Of a DNA stretch of 64,000 bases, positions 40,989 through 51,893 are shown in pieces (position 1 is the stretch's first letter; each line of letters opens with the position of its first letter). The translations under genes were made by a program, and so were the position numbers. Under the pieces are notes generated by a model. The model was not told the DNA's origin and ran no database searches. It was given only the letters and a program-made list of their open reading frames with translations. Source of the DNA: Zeimonas sp046347945 (lineage in GTDB: Bacteria; Pseudomonadota; Gammaproteobacteria; Burkholderiales; Burkholderiaceae_E); assembly GCA_046347945.1 (NCBI GenBank), contig JAXMFB010000003.1, positions 186,001 to 250,000 on the forward strand, given 5' to 3'.

Positions 40989-42911
40989 CTACTGAGACTT
41001 GCGGACGCGCAGGTACCACTCGCAGAGCAGGCGCACCTGCTTCTCGGTGTAGCCCTTGGCGACCATCCGCTCGACGAAGCTGTCGTGCTTGCGCCGGTCC
41101 TCGGCCGAGGCCTTGGCATTGAACGAGACGACCGGCAGCAACTCCTCGGTGTTCGAGAACATCTTCTTCTCGATCACCTCACGCAGCTTCTCGTAGCTGG
41201 TCCACGACGGGTTCTTCCCGCCGTGCGCCGCACGCGCGCGAAGCACGAAGTTCACGATCTCGTTGCGGAAGTCCTTCGGGTTGGCGATGCCGGCCGGCTT
41301 CTCGATCTTCTCCAGCTCGGCGTTCAGTTGCGCGCGGTCGAAGCTCTCGCCGGTCTCGGGGTCGCGGTAGTCCTCGTCCTGGATCCAGTAGTCGGCGAAG
41401 GTCACGTAGCGGTCGAAGATGTTCTGGCCATATTCGGAATAGGACTCGAGGTACGCGGTCTGGATCTCCTTGCCGATGAACTCCGCGTAGCGCGGCGCGA
41501 GCCAGCTCTTGATGAAGTCGAGCCAGCGGCGCTGGGTTTCCTCGGGAAGCCCCTCGCGCATCAGCCGCTGCTCGAGGACGTACATCAGGTGCACCGGGTT
41601 GGCGGCCACTTCCACCTGGTCGTAGTTGAACACCGCCGACAGCACCTTGAACGCGAATCGCGTCGACAGCCCGCTCATGCCTTCGTCGATCCCCGCGTAG
41701 TCGCGGTACTCCTGCATCGACTTCGCGTTCGGCTCGACGTCCTTCAGGTTCTCGCCGTCGTAGACGCGCAGCTTGGCGTAGATGCTCGAGTTCTCGGGTT
41801 CCTTCAGGCGCGTGAGCACCGCGAACTGCGCCATCGTCTCCAGCGTGCCGGGCGCGCACGGCGACAGCGCGAGCGAGCTGCCGGCGAGCAGCTTGCGGTA
41901 GATGCGCACTTCCTCGGACACCTGCAGGCAATAGGGCACCTTGACGATGTAGATGCGGTCGAGGAACGCCTCGTTGTTGCGGTTGTTGCGGAACGCCTGC
42001 CACTCGCTCTCGTTGGAGTGCGCGAGAATCAGCCCCTGGAACGGGATCGCCGAGAAGCCCTCGGTGCCCTTGTAGTTGCCCTCCTGCGTCGCCGTCAGCA
42101 GCGGGTGCAGCATCTTGATCGGCGCCTTGAACATCTCGACGAACTCGAGCAAGCCCTGGTTGGCCAGGCACAGCCCGCCGGAATAGCTGTAGGCGTCGGG
42201 GTCGTCCTGCGACAGCGACTCGAGCTTGCGGATGTCGACCTTGCCGACCAGCGACGAGATGTCCTGGTTGTTCTCGTCGCCGGGCTCGGTCTTGGCGATC
42301 GCCGTCTGCCGCAGCACCGACGGCTGCACGCGCACGACGCGAAACTGCGTGATGTCGCCGTCGAACTCGCGCAGCCGCTTGATCGCCCACGGGCTCATGA
42401 TGCCGTTCAGGTAGCGCGCGGGGATGCCGTACTCGGCCTCGAGCCGCGGCCCGTCGCGATCGGGGTGGAACAGCCCGAGCGGCGACTCGTTGACCGGCGA
42501 GCCTTTCAGCGCGTAGATCGGGTGCACCTCCATCAGCGCCTTGAGCCGCTCGGCGATCGACGACTTGCCGCCGCCGACCGGCCCGAGCAGGTAGAGCACC
42601 TGCTTGCGCTCCTCGAGCCCCTGCGCGGCGTGGCGGAAGTACGCGACGATCTGCGCGATCGCGTCCTCCATCCCGTAGAACTCGCGGAACGCCGGATAGC
42701 GGCGGATGACGCGGTTGGCGAACAGCCGCGACAGGCGCGGGTCGGTGCGGGTGTCGACGACCTCGGGCTCGCCGATCGCCGCGAGCATCCGTTCGGCGGC
42801 GCTGGCGTAGGCGAGCGGGTCGCCGCGGCACAGTTCGAGGTATTCGACGAGGGACATCTCCTCGTCGCGCGATCGTGCGTACAACTCGCGGTACGCGTCG
42901 AACAGGTTCAT
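40989..42911 (-). CDS. prkA: PrkA family serine protein kinase (YeaG-like)
   Basis: 640-residue AAA-domain kinase. The Walker A LLGPVGGGKSSIAERLK (about 108-124) lies in the PrkA AAA domain, and the C-terminal kinase-like domain begins about residue 370. The N-terminus MNLFDAYRELYARSRDEEMS is typical. It has an excellent ribosome site (GAGGAGG) before ATG 42911. First gene of the prkA-DUF444-spoVR operon. The 224-base gap upstream to ettA shows no recognisable sigma-54 or other promoter by eye. Confidence 0.94.
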   Translation of the reverse strand: MNLFDAYRELYARSRDEEMSLVEYLELCRGDPLAYASAAERMLAAIGEPEVVDTRTDPRLSRLFANRVIRRYPAFREFYGMEDAIAQIVAYFRHAAQGLEERKQVLYLLGPVGGGKSSIAERLKALMEVHPIYALKGSPVNESPLGLFHPDRDGPRLEAEYGIPARYLNGIMSPWAIKRLREFDGDITQFRVVRVQPSVLRQTAIAKTEPGDENNQDISSLVGKVDIRKLESLSQDDPDAYSYSGGLCLANQGLLEFVEMFKAPIKMLHPLLTATQEGNYKGTEGFSAIPFQGLILAHSNESEWQAFRNNRNNEAFLDRIYIVKVPYCLQVSEEVRIYRKLLAGSSLALSPCAPGTLETMAQFAVLTRLKEPENSSIYAKLRVYDGENLKDVEPNAKSMQEYRDYAGIDEGMSGLSTRFAFKVLSAVFNYDQVEVAANPVHLMYVLEQRLMREGLPEETQRRWLDFIKSWLAPRYAEFIGKEIQTAYLESYSEYGQNIFDRYVTFADYWIQDEDYRDPETGESFDRAQLNAELEKIEKPAGIANPKDFRNEIVNFVLRARAAHGGKNPSWTSYEKLREVIEKKMFSNTEELLPVVSFNAKASAEDRRKHDSFVERMVAKGYTEKQVRLLCEWYLRVRKSQ

Positions 42912-43135
42912 GGCGACCTCCTCGCACTGGCTGGGTCAGCCGGCTGCGCCGGGCACGAGCCCACTTCACGCCTGTGGCGGCGTGGGCTGCACGTGCAAGC
43001 GACGAACGCCGGGCGCGATGCGACGGACGGCGCGCAGTGTGGCCGCTCGCGGACATGCGCAGCGCGCGACGCGTCGGCCGCTGCCGACCGGTCCCGAGGG
43101 GGCGATCGCGACGGGCGGGGCGGGCCCGGCAGGCC

Positions 43136-44809
<1,674 letters not shown>

Positions 44810-44926
44810 GGATAGCGATTCGGGTTGGACCGGAGGCGGGAGCGGGGCCCGATTATGCCCGCACTCGGACTGCCCCCGTCGAACGGCGGGGACGGCGCGG
44901 CAGGTGCCCCCCGCGCCGCGATCCAC

Positions 44927-44940
44927 TTGATCCAGATCAA
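44927..44940. promoter_or_regulatory. FNR/Anr-type box upstream of fixABCX
   Basis: TTGATCCAGATCAA is a perfect TTGAT-N4-ATCAA site, 98 bases before the fixA-like start and 118 bases from ettA. This position suits activation of the electron-bifurcation operon when oxygen is low. No FNR with a cysteine cluster is encoded in the window. Confidence 0.72.
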
Positions 44941-45037
44941 GACCGCCTCGAAGGGGTACCCCGGAGGGGGGTCGCGCGCCCCTTGCGGTCCGCCGCCGAA
45001 TACTGGTAAAACGGTACCGAAATACCGGAGGCGCAGC

Positions 45038-45880
45038 ATGGGCATGCACATCGTCGTCTGCGTCAAGCAGGTGCCCGATTCGAGCCAGATACGGGTCCAC
45101 CCGGTCACGAACACGATCATGCGCCAGGGCGTTCCGGCGGTGGTCAACCCGTACGACCTGGTCTCGCTCGAAGAGGCGCTTCGCATCAAGGACCGCTTCG
45201 GCGCGCGAGTTACCGTGCTCAGCATGGGCCCGAAGATGGCCGCCGAGGCGCTGAAGAAGTGCATCTCGTTCGGCGCCGACGACGCCATCCTCATCACCGA
45301 CCGCGTGTTCGCCGGGTCCGACACGCTGGCCACGTCCTACGCGCTCTCTTCGGCGATCCGCACGATCGGCGGCGATCGTCCGGTCGACATGGTGTTCTGC
45401 GGCAAGCAGACGATCGACGGCGACACCGCGCAGGTGGGCCCGGGCGTGGCGCGCCGCCTCGGCCTGCAGCAGCTCACCTACGTCTCGCGGATCGAGCGGC
45501 TCGACCCGGAGGCGCGCGAGATCGTCGTGCACCGCCGCGCCGAGGGCGGCGTGCAGGTGCTGAAGACGAAGCTGCCCTGCCTCGTGACGATGATGGAGGG
45601 CGCGAACACGATCCGCTTCGCCGACATGGACGCGATGTTCCGCGCTGCCCGCTACGAGGTGATCGAGTGGGACCACAAGGCCGCCGGAATCGGCGAGGTG
45701 GCCCGTTGCGGCCTGAAGGGGTCGCCCACCGTGGTGAAGAAGGTCTTCGCTCCGCCGCCACGCGCGAACAAGGCCGAGGTCGTCGATGCCGCCGGCAAGC
45801 CGGCGCGCGAGGCGGTCGACGCGCTGCTCGCGAAGCTGTTCGCGCAGCATCCGGAACTGCAAGAGGAGATCGGCCGATGA
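45038..45880 (+). CDS. fixA: Electron transfer flavoprotein beta subunit, FixA type
   Basis: 280-residue ETF beta subunit. Its N-terminus MHIVVCVKQVPDSSQIRVHP, ALRIKDRFGARVTVLSMGP and VFCGKQTIDGDTAQVGP are characteristic. With FixB, FixC and FixX it forms a flavin-based bifurcating complex that oxidises NADH and reduces both quinone and ferredoxin/flavodoxin. ATG 45038 has CGGAGG seven bases upstream; ATG 45044 is an in-frame alternative. The stop overlaps the next start (ATGA). A perfect FNR-type box lies upstream. Confidence 0.93.
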   Translation: MGMHIVVCVKQVPDSSQIRVHPVTNTIMRQGVPAVVNPYDLVSLEEALRIKDRFGARVTVLSMGPKMAAEALKKCISFGADDAILITDRVFAGSDTLATSYALSSAIRTIGGDRPVDMVFCGKQTIDGDTAQVGPGVARRLGLQQLTYVSRIERLDPEAREIVVHRRAEGGVQVLKTKLPCLVTMMEGANTIRFADMDAMFRAARYEVIEWDHKAAGIGEVARCGLKGSPTVVKKVFAPPPRANKAEVVDAAGKPAREAVDALLAKLFAQHPELQEEIGR

Positions 45881-46968
45881 GCAGCGACGAGCACACCGCG
45901 GCGCCGTCGGCCGCTGCGCCGCGCCGCAGCGACGGCGCCGACCTCGGCGCCTGGCGCGGGGTCTGGGTCAACGTCGAGCTCGAGCGCGGCCAGGTGCACC
46001 CGGTGTCGTGGGAGCTGCTCGGCGAGGGACGCAAGCTCGCCGACCACCTCGGCGTGCCGCTGTCGGGCGTGGTGCTCGGCCCCGACGATGCGGCGACCTC
46101 GCAGGCCTGCGCCGAGGCGTTCCGCCACGGCGCCGACCGCGTCCACGTCGTGCGCGACCCGGTGCTCGCCCACTATCGAACCGACCCGTACACGCGGGCG
46201 CTCACCGAACTGGTCGAGCGCAACAAGCCCGAGATCCTGCTGCTGGGGGCGACCACGCTGGGGCGCGACCTCGCGGGCGCCGTCGCCACGACGCTCGGCA
46301 CCGGCCTGACCGCCGACTGCACCGAACTGCGCATCGACGACGAGACGCGCAGCCTCGCCGCCACCCGGCCGACCTTCGGCGGCACGCTGCTGTGCACGAT
46401 CCACACGCTCGAGTACCGGCCGCAGATGGCCACCGTCCGCCCGCGCGTGATGGCGATGCCGAAGCGCGACGCGCAGCGCACCGGCACGCTGGTCGAAGAG
46501 CGCGTCGCGCTCGCCGAGGACGACGTCGTCACCAGGATCCTCTCCTACATCCCGGATGCCGACGCCGACAAGGCGCAGCTGGCCTACGCCGACGTCGTCG
46601 TCGCGGGCGGCCGGGGGCTCGGCAAGCCCGAGAACTTCCGGCTCGTGCGCGAGCTGGCCGAGCTGCTCGGCGGCGAGTACGGCGGATCGCGGCCGGTCGC
46701 GCAGGCCGGCTGGGTGAGCGCCGACCGGCAGATCGGCCAGACCGGCAAGACGATCCGGCCGAAGCTGTACATCGCGGCCGGCATCTCGGGCGCGATCCAG
46801 CACCGCGTCGGCGTCGAAGGCTCCGACGTGATCATCGCGATCAACAGCGACCCGAAGGCGCCGATCATGGATTTCGCGACCTACGCGGTGGTCGGCGACG
46901 CGCTGCAGATCCTGCCGGCGCTCACCGAGGCGCTGCGCGAGCGGATCGGCCGGCGCGTGGCGGCCTGA
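45877..46968 (+). CDS. fixB: Electron transfer flavoprotein alpha subunit, FixB type
   Basis: 363-residue ETF alpha subunit. The first 30 residues are a Ser/Ala/Pro-rich extension before WRGVWVNVELERGQVHPVSW. The C-terminal FAD domain is intact: VVVAGGRGLGKPENF, VAQAGWVSADRQIGQTG and GISGAIQHRVGVEGSDVIIAIN. It pairs with FixA; the two share the ATGA junction. A 22-base gap with AGGAGC leads to fixC. Confidence 0.93.
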   Translation: MSSDEHTAAPSAAAPRRSDGADLGAWRGVWVNVELERGQVHPVSWELLGEGRKLADHLGVPLSGVVLGPDDAATSQACAEAFRHGADRVHVVRDPVLAHYRTDPYTRALTELVERNKPEILLLGATTLGRDLAGAVATTLGTGLTADCTELRIDDETRSLAATRPTFGGTLLCTIHTLEYRPQMATVRPRVMAMPKRDAQRTGTLVEERVALAEDDVVTRILSYIPDADADKAQLAYADVVVAGGRGLGKPENFRLVRELAELLGGEYGGSRPVAQAGWVSADRQIGQTGKTIRPKLYIAAGISGAIQHRVGVEGSDVIIAINSDPKAPIMDFATYAVVGDALQILPALTEALRERIGRRVAA

Positions 46969-46990
46969 CGACATCGACCAGGAGCAAGCG

Positions 46991-48289
46991 ATGGCCGAGA
47001 AATTCGATGCGATCGTCGTCGGCGCGGGGCCTTCGGGCAACACCGCCGCGTACCTGATGGCGAAGGCGGGCATGAAGGTGCTGCAACTCGAGCGCGGCGA
47101 GTACCCGGGCTCGAAGAACGTGCAGGGCGCGATCATGTACGCCGACGCGCTCGAGGCGGTGATCCCGAACTGCCGCCGCCAGGCGCCGTTCGAGCGCGCG
47201 GTGCTCGAGCAGCGGATGTGGCTGATGGACGAGCGCTCGCACGTCGGCTCGCACTTCCGCGGCACCGTCGACGCCGACGAGCAGCCGACGCGCTACACGG
47301 TGATCCGCGCCAACATGGACAAGTGGCTGTCGGGCAAGGCGCAGGACGCCGGCGCGCTGCTGATCTGCGAGACCACCGTCGTCGACCTGCTCAAGCGCGG
47401 CGAGCGCGTCGTCGGCGTGCGCACCGACCGCGCCAACGGCGACATCCTCGCCGACGTGGTCGTGCTGGCCGACGGCGTCAACTCGCTGGTCGCGACCAAA
47501 GCCGGCCTGCGGCCGCCGGTGAAGGCGCAGGATGTCGCGCTGGCGGTCAAGGAGATGCACTTCCTGCCGAAGCAGACGATCGAGGAGCGCTTCAACGTCT
47601 CGGGCAACGACGGCGTCGTGATCGAGATGTTCGGCAAGATCACGAAGGGGATGGTCGGCACCGGTTTCCTGTACACGAACAAGGAATCGGTCTCGATCGG
47701 CATCGGCTGCATGGTCGAGGACTTCAAGTCGGCCGGCGTGAGCCCGTACCAGCTTCTCGAGGAACTCAAGAGCCACCCGTCGGTGAGGCAGCTGATCGCC
47801 GGTTCGGAGGTCAAGGAATATTCGGCGCACCTGATCCCCGAGGGCGGCTACAACGCGATCCCGACGGTGCACGGCGACGGCTGGGTGATCTGCGGCGACT
47901 CGGGGGGCTTCGTCAACTCGGTGCACCGCGAAGGCTCGAACCTGGCGATGACCACCGGAAAGCTGGCCGCCGAGACGATCGTCCAGCTGCGCGACGAAGG
48001 CCGGGACTACACCGCGGCGAACCTCAAGCGCTACCGCGGCGCGCTCGAGCAGAGCTTCGTGATGAAGGACCTGAAGAAGTACCGCGACGTGCCCGAGATC
48101 CTGCACGGCAACCGGCAGTTCCTGACCACCTACCCCGAGCTGCTCACCCGCGCGGCACACACGATGCTGAAAGTCGACGGCGTCGACAAGCTGACCAAGG
48201 AACGGGAGATCAAGCGCGATTTCGTGGCCAGGCGCTCGCGCTTCGGCCTGTTCGGCGACGCGATCAAGCTGATGAGGGCCATGCGATGA
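46991..48289 (+). CDS. fixC: FixC-type flavoprotein (ETF-quinone oxidoreductase)
   Basis: 432-residue FAD protein of the ETF:quinone oxidoreductase family. The FAD-binding start IVVGAGPSGNTAAYLMAKAG is at about 7-26, followed by LERGEYPGSKNVQGAIMY and, in the middle, DGWVICGDSGGFVNSVHREG. It accepts electrons from FixAB and passes them to quinone in the membrane surface complex. The start follows AGGAGC. The stop overlaps the fixX start (ATGCGATGA). Confidence 0.94.
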   Translation: MAEKFDAIVVGAGPSGNTAAYLMAKAGMKVLQLERGEYPGSKNVQGAIMYADALEAVIPNCRRQAPFERAVLEQRMWLMDERSHVGSHFRGTVDADEQPTRYTVIRANMDKWLSGKAQDAGALLICETTVVDLLKRGERVVGVRTDRANGDILADVVVLADGVNSLVATKAGLRPPVKAQDVALAVKEMHFLPKQTIEERFNVSGNDGVVIEMFGKITKGMVGTGFLYTNKESVSIGIGCMVEDFKSAGVSPYQLLEELKSHPSVRQLIAGSEVKEYSAHLIPEGGYNAIPTVHGDGWVICGDSGGFVNSVHREGSNLAMTTGKLAAETIVQLRDEGRDYTAANLKRYRGALEQSFVMKDLKKYRDVPEILHGNRQFLTTYPELLTRAAHTMLKVDGVDKLTKEREIKRDFVARRSRFGLFGDAIKLMRAMR

Positions 48290-48579
48290 CGACGACCAAG
48301 GTCGAAGAGAAGCTGTTCGAGAACCGCTATCGCGTCGACGAGGGGCGTGCCCACATCGCGATCAGGACGCCGGAGATCTGCCGCGACCAGTGCGATACGC
48401 CATCGTGCACCTGGTGCTGCCCCGCGGGCTGCTACACGAAGGCCGAGGACGGCAGCGTGATCCTGTCGACCGACGGCTGCCTCGAGTGCGGCACCTGCCG
48501 GCTGCTGTGCAGCGAGCACCACAACGTCGAGTGGTCGTACCCGCGCGGCGGGTACGGGGTGCTCTACAAGTTCGGCTGA
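48286..48579 (+). CDS. fixX: FixX ferredoxin-like protein
   Basis: 97-residue iron-sulfur subunit. The C-terminal CLECGTCRLLC (Cys65, 68, 71, 75) is a [4Fe-4S] site. A further Cys group at 32, 36, 41, 44, 45 and 49 (ICRDQCDTPSCTWCCPAGC) is richer than usual. It acts with FixC in the quinone branch of the bifurcating complex. Start overlaps fixC; operon fixABCX is complete. No nif gene is seen nearby. Confidence 0.93.
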   Translation: MTTTKVEEKLFENRYRVDEGRAHIAIRTPEICRDQCDTPSCTWCCPAGCYTKAEDGSVILSTDGCLECGTCRLLCSEHHNVEWSYPRGGYGVLYKFG

Positions 48580-48582
48580 GAG

Positions 48583-48600
48583 CCCGGCGCGGGCGCCGGG
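48583..48600. terminator. Hairpin between convergent fixX and ald
   Basis: CCCGGCGC (48583-48590), GG, GCGCCGGG (48593-48600): a perfect inverted repeat in the 34-base gap between convergent genes. It may end transcription in both directions. No T-run on either side, and the central loop is tight. Confidence 0.42.
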
Positions 48601-48613
48601 GCCTGTCGCTGCG

Positions 48614-49729
48614 TCAGGCGGCGAGCGCCTGCGCCGGATCGACGAATTCGCGCCCGAGCGCCTGCGCCACCATCGGGTGCGTGATCCGGCCGGCCAGCAC
48701 GTTCAGGCCGGCGCGCAGCGCCGCGCTCGTTCGCAGCGCGTCCAGCCCATGATCGGCCAGCGCGAGGCCGTACGGCAGCGTCGCCAGGTTCAGCGCGTGG
48801 CTCGAGGTGCGCGGCACGGCGCCGGGCATGTTCGCGACGCAGTAGTGGACGATGCCGTCGACCTCGTAGGTCGGCTCGGCGTGGGTCGTCGGGCGCGAGG
48901 TCTCGCAGCAGCCGCCCTGGTCGATCGAGATGTCGACGATCACCGATCGCGGCTTCATCATGCGCAGCATCGCCTGCGTGACCAGGCGCGGCGTGCTCGC
49001 GCCCGCGACCAGCACCGCGCCGACGACGACGTCGGCGGCGGCGATCTCCTCCTCGATCGCGCTGTGCGTCGACGGCCGGGTGCGGATCCGGCCGGGAAGC
49101 TGCGCCTCGATCGCGCGCAGCCTCGGCAGCGACCGGTTGACCACGGTGATCTCGGCGCCCGCGCCGGCAGCCATCCGCACCGCCTGCGCGCCGGCGACGC
49201 CGGCGCCCAGCACCAGTACGCGCGCCGGTGCGACGCCGGTCACGCCGCCCAGCAGCAGGCCCGGCCCGCCGGCGTTGCGCATCAGCAGCTGCCCGGCGAC
49301 GGTGATCGCCAGCCGGCCCGCGACCTCGCTCATCGGCGCGAGCAGCGGCAGCGACCCGTCGGCCTCGACGACCGTTTCGTAGGCGATCGCGGCGCAGCCG
49401 GAGTCGAGCAGTCCCTGCGCCTGCTCCGGGTCGGGCGCGAGGTGCAGGTAGGTGAAGAGCACGTGCCGGGGCCGCGGCATCGCCAGTTCCGCCGGCTGCG
49501 GCTCCTTGACCTTGACGATCAGCTCGGCGGCGTCGAACACCGAGCGCGCGTCGGGCAGGACCGTCGCGCCGGCGTGCCGGTACGCGTCGTCGCCGGCGCC
49601 GATGCCCGCGCCGGCCTGCGCCTCGACGAATACGTCGTGGCCGCGATGCACGTATTCGCGCACCGACTCGGGCGTCAGGCCGACGCGGTACTCGTGGGTC
49701 TTGATTTCCTTCGGAACGCCAACCTTCAT
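48614..49729 (-). CDS. ald: Alanine dehydrogenase
   Basis: 371-residue NAD-dependent enzyme that interconverts L-alanine with pyruvate and ammonium. The N-terminus MKVGVPKEIKTHEYRVGLTP, catalytic-domain block LFTYLHLAPDPEQ, Rossmann VLVLGAGVAGAQAV and SVIVDISIDQGGCCETSRPT are family marks. ATG 49729 gives the family start; the longer reading adds unsupported residues. Convergent with fixX and divergent from srkA. Confidence 0.95.
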   Translation of the reverse strand: MKVGVPKEIKTHEYRVGLTPESVREYVHRGHDVFVEAQAGAGIGAGDDAYRHAGATVLPDARSVFDAAELIVKVKEPQPAELAMPRPRHVLFTYLHLAPDPEQAQGLLDSGCAAIAYETVVEADGSLPLLAPMSEVAGRLAITVAGQLLMRNAGGPGLLLGGVTGVAPARVLVLGAGVAGAQAVRMAAGAGAEITVVNRSLPRLRAIEAQLPGRIRTRPSTHSAIEEEIAAADVVVGAVLVAGASTPRLVTQAMLRMMKPRSVIVDISIDQGGCCETSRPTTHAEPTYEVDGIVHYCVANMPGAVPRTSSHALNLATLPYGLALADHGLDALRTSAALRAGLNVLAGRITHPMVAQALGREFVDPAQALAA

Positions 49730-49866
49730 CGTGCACTCCCGCGCGACCCCGCCGCCGGCGCCTCCGGCTGGCGCTGCCTTGTCCGACAGGAATCCTAGGC
49801 TACCGGGACGGCCGCGCAAAGCGGTGGCGGCGATCCACCGGCACGCGCGACACGTAGAATCGGCCG

Positions 49867-50859
49867 ATGACCTCGCCCGAAGCGCCGTACGCCCGCCTCA
49901 CTCCCGACCGCATGCTCGACGCGCTCGAGTCCGTCGGGCTGCGCGGCGACGGCCGCTTCATCGCGCTGAACAGCTACGAGAACCGCGTCTACCAGGTGAG
50001 CCTCGAGGACGGCCGCACGCTGGTCGCCAAGTTCTACCGGCCGGGCCGCTGGAGCGACGCGCAGATCCGCGAGGAACACGACTTCGTCGCCGACCTCGCC
50101 GCGCGCGAGATTCCGGTCGTCGCGCCCCTGGCGCTCGACGATACCGGCGCGACGCTCGCCGGGTTCGACGGCTACCGCTTCGCGGTCTATCCGCGGCGCG
50201 GCGGCCGCGCGCCCGAGCTCGACGATCCCGACACGCTCGAGCGCATCGGCCGCTTCATCGGTCGCATCCACGCGGTCGGCGCGGTAGCGCGCTTCGCCGA
50301 GCGGCCCGCGCTCGACGTCGACAGCTTCGCGATCGAGCCGCGCGACTGGCTGCTCGCGCACGGGCTCGTTCCCGCAGACCTGCTGCCGGCGTGGCGCAGC
50401 ATCGTCGAGCAGGCGATCGACGCGGCGCGCCGCGCCTTCGACCGCGCAGGCGACGTCCGGATCCAGAAGCTGCATGGCGATTGCCACGCAGGCAACGTGC
50501 TGTGGACCGACGACGGCCCGCACTTCGTCGACTTCGACGATGCGCGCAACGGGCCGGCCGTGCAAGACCTGTGGATGTTGCTGTCGGGCGATCGCGCATC
50601 GATGACACGGCAACTCTCCGACGTGCTGGCCGGCTACGAGGACTTCGCCGACCTCGACCGGCGCGAGCTGCCGTTGATCGAGCCGTTGCGCACACTGCGG
50701 TTGATCCACTACTCGGCCTGGATCGCGCGGCGCTGGGACGATCCGGCCTTCCCCGCGGCGTTTCCCTGGTTCGGGACGCAGCGCTACTGGCAGGACCGCG
50801 TGCTCGAGCTGCGCGAGCAGGTGGCCGCGATGCAGGAGCCGGCGCTCGAGGCGGGTTGA
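49867..50859 (+). CDS. srkA: Stress response serine/threonine kinase (SrkA/RdoA/YihE family)
   Basis: 330-residue APH-fold protein kinase. N-lobe ALNSYENRVYQVSLEDG and VAKFYRPGRWSDAQIREEHD; catalytic loop KLHGDCHAGNVLW (about 200-212); metal-binding HFVDFDDARNGP. In enterobacteria this Cpx-regulated kinase protects cells under envelope stress. ATG 49867 is preceded by a -10-like TAGAAT at 49855-49860, so the leader may be very short. Single gene. Confidence 0.92.
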   Translation: MTSPEAPYARLTPDRMLDALESVGLRGDGRFIALNSYENRVYQVSLEDGRTLVAKFYRPGRWSDAQIREEHDFVADLAAREIPVVAPLALDDTGATLAGFDGYRFAVYPRRGGRAPELDDPDTLERIGRFIGRIHAVGAVARFAERPALDVDSFAIEPRDWLLAHGLVPADLLPAWRSIVEQAIDAARRAFDRAGDVRIQKLHGDCHAGNVLWTDDGPHFVDFDDARNGPAVQDLWMLLSGDRASMTRQLSDVLAGYEDFADLDRRELPLIEPLRTLRLIHYSAWIARRWDDPAFPAAFPWFGTQRYWQDRVLELREQVAAMQEPALEAG

Positions 50860-50988
50860 GCGCGCGCCGCATGCCCATGAAGCGGGCAGGGACGCAGGGC
50901 CCGCTTGCGCGTGCGCACTAGAATCGACCCGGGTCCGGGGCCGAGCCCCGGCCGAGGCTCTTCCCTTCAACGCGTCACAGGGACATCG

Positions 50989-51447
50989 ATGACCGGGACA
51001 CGACGACTGCCAGCCTTCGCTTTCGCGCTGTTCATGCTCATGCTCGGGCTCGTGCAGGCCGTCCAGGCGCGCGAAATGGTCAGCATCGCGCGCCCCGACG
51101 TCAATCTGCGCACCGGCCCCGGCACCCGTCACGAGGTCGTCTGGATCCTCGGGCGCGGCTACCCGCTCGAGGTGCTCGCGCGCAAGGGCCGATGGCTGCA
51201 GGTGCGCGACTTCGAGGGCGACGAGGGCTGGGTCCACCGGTCGCTGGCCGGCAGGCAGCCGCACGTCGTCGTCCGGGTGAAGGTGGCCAACCTGCGCAGC
51301 GCACCGGGCACGCGCAACCGTATCGTCGGCAAGGCCGGCTATGGCGAGGTGCTGCGCACGCTGGCGCGCCGCGGCGACTGGGTCCGCGTGCGCAGCGAAG
51401 GCGGCGTGGTCGGCTGGGTCGCGCGGCGGCTGACCTGGGGCTGGTAG
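50989..51447 (+). CDS. Exported protein with two bacterial SH3 domains
   Basis: 152 residues. Signal peptide about 1-28 (LPAFAFALFMLMLGLVQAVQA). Two SH3b repeats: about 34-88 (ARPDVNLRTGPGTRHEVVW, then GDEGWVHRSLAG) and about 93-150 (VKVANLRSAPGTRNRIVG, then GVVGWVARR). Such domains often bind peptidoglycan or proteins in the periplasm; no enzyme domain is attached. ATG 50989 is chosen because it begins the signal peptide; the longer reading starts in the promoter region. Confidence 0.87.
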   Translation: MTGTRRLPAFAFALFMLMLGLVQAVQAREMVSIARPDVNLRTGPGTRHEVVWILGRGYPLEVLARKGRWLQVRDFEGDEGWVHRSLAGRQPHVVVRVKVANLRSAPGTRNRIVGKAGYGEVLRTLARRGDWVRVRSEGGVVGWVARRLTWGW

Positions 51448-51459
51448 GCCCCGGCGCGG

Positions 51460-51481
51460 CCGCCGGCGCCGGCGCCGGCGG
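51460..51481. terminator. 22-bp perfect palindrome between convergent genes
   Basis: The half-site CCGCCGGCGCC (51460-51470) is followed immediately by its complement GGCGCCGGCGG (51471-51481). It fills most of the 40-base gap between the convergent SH3 and DUF1232 genes and could act as a bidirectional terminator. No T-run. Confidence 0.4.
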
Positions 51482-51487
51482 GTTCTG

Positions 51488-51754
51488 CTAGGCCCGGTCG
51501 AGGTCCGCGCGCAGGCCGGGCGGCAGGCGGTCGAGCATCCAGCGGATCGCGACAGGCAGGATGACGAGGTCGTCGACGACGCCGAAGAACGGGATCGTCT
51601 CGGGGATCAGGTCGAACGGCGAAACCAGGTACAGCAGCAGCAGCGCGGTGCCCACCTTGAGCCACGCGGGGGCGTCGGGATGGCGCAGCGCAAGCCACAG
51701 GCGGCGCGCGTCGCCCTTGACCAGCATCCACAGCATCGACAGCCGCTTCCACAT
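51488..51754 (-). CDS. YkvA/DUF1232 family membrane protein
   Basis: 88 residues with the DUF1232 core WLKVGTALLLLYLVSPFDLI followed by PETIPFFGVVDDLVILPVAI, giving two membrane-inserted segments. The function of this family is unknown. ATG 51754 follows GGGAGG on the minus strand. The longer upstream reading is unsupported. Convergent with the SH3-domain gene. Confidence 0.85.
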   Translation of the reverse strand: MWKRLSMLWMLVKGDARRLWLALRHPDAPAWLKVGTALLLLYLVSPFDLIPETIPFFGVVDDLVILPVAIRWMLDRLPPGLRADLDRA

Positions 51755-51893
51755 CGTCGTCCCTCCCCTGGGTCCGCCTTGAACCATGCGCCCGGGCAAC
51801 GCGCATCGGCCCTTTAGATGGGGGCGGATCGGCGCGTTGCAAGCCGGCCCCGTGAGCGGACGATGGGGACGATGCCGCCGCAGCGGCGATCGC

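Noticed and set aside
44921..44945. FNR box assigned to the Crp/Fnr protein at 60011-60685
   Set aside because: That protein lacks the iron-sulfur cysteine cluster of FNR, so it is unlikely to be the oxygen-dependent regulator of this site.
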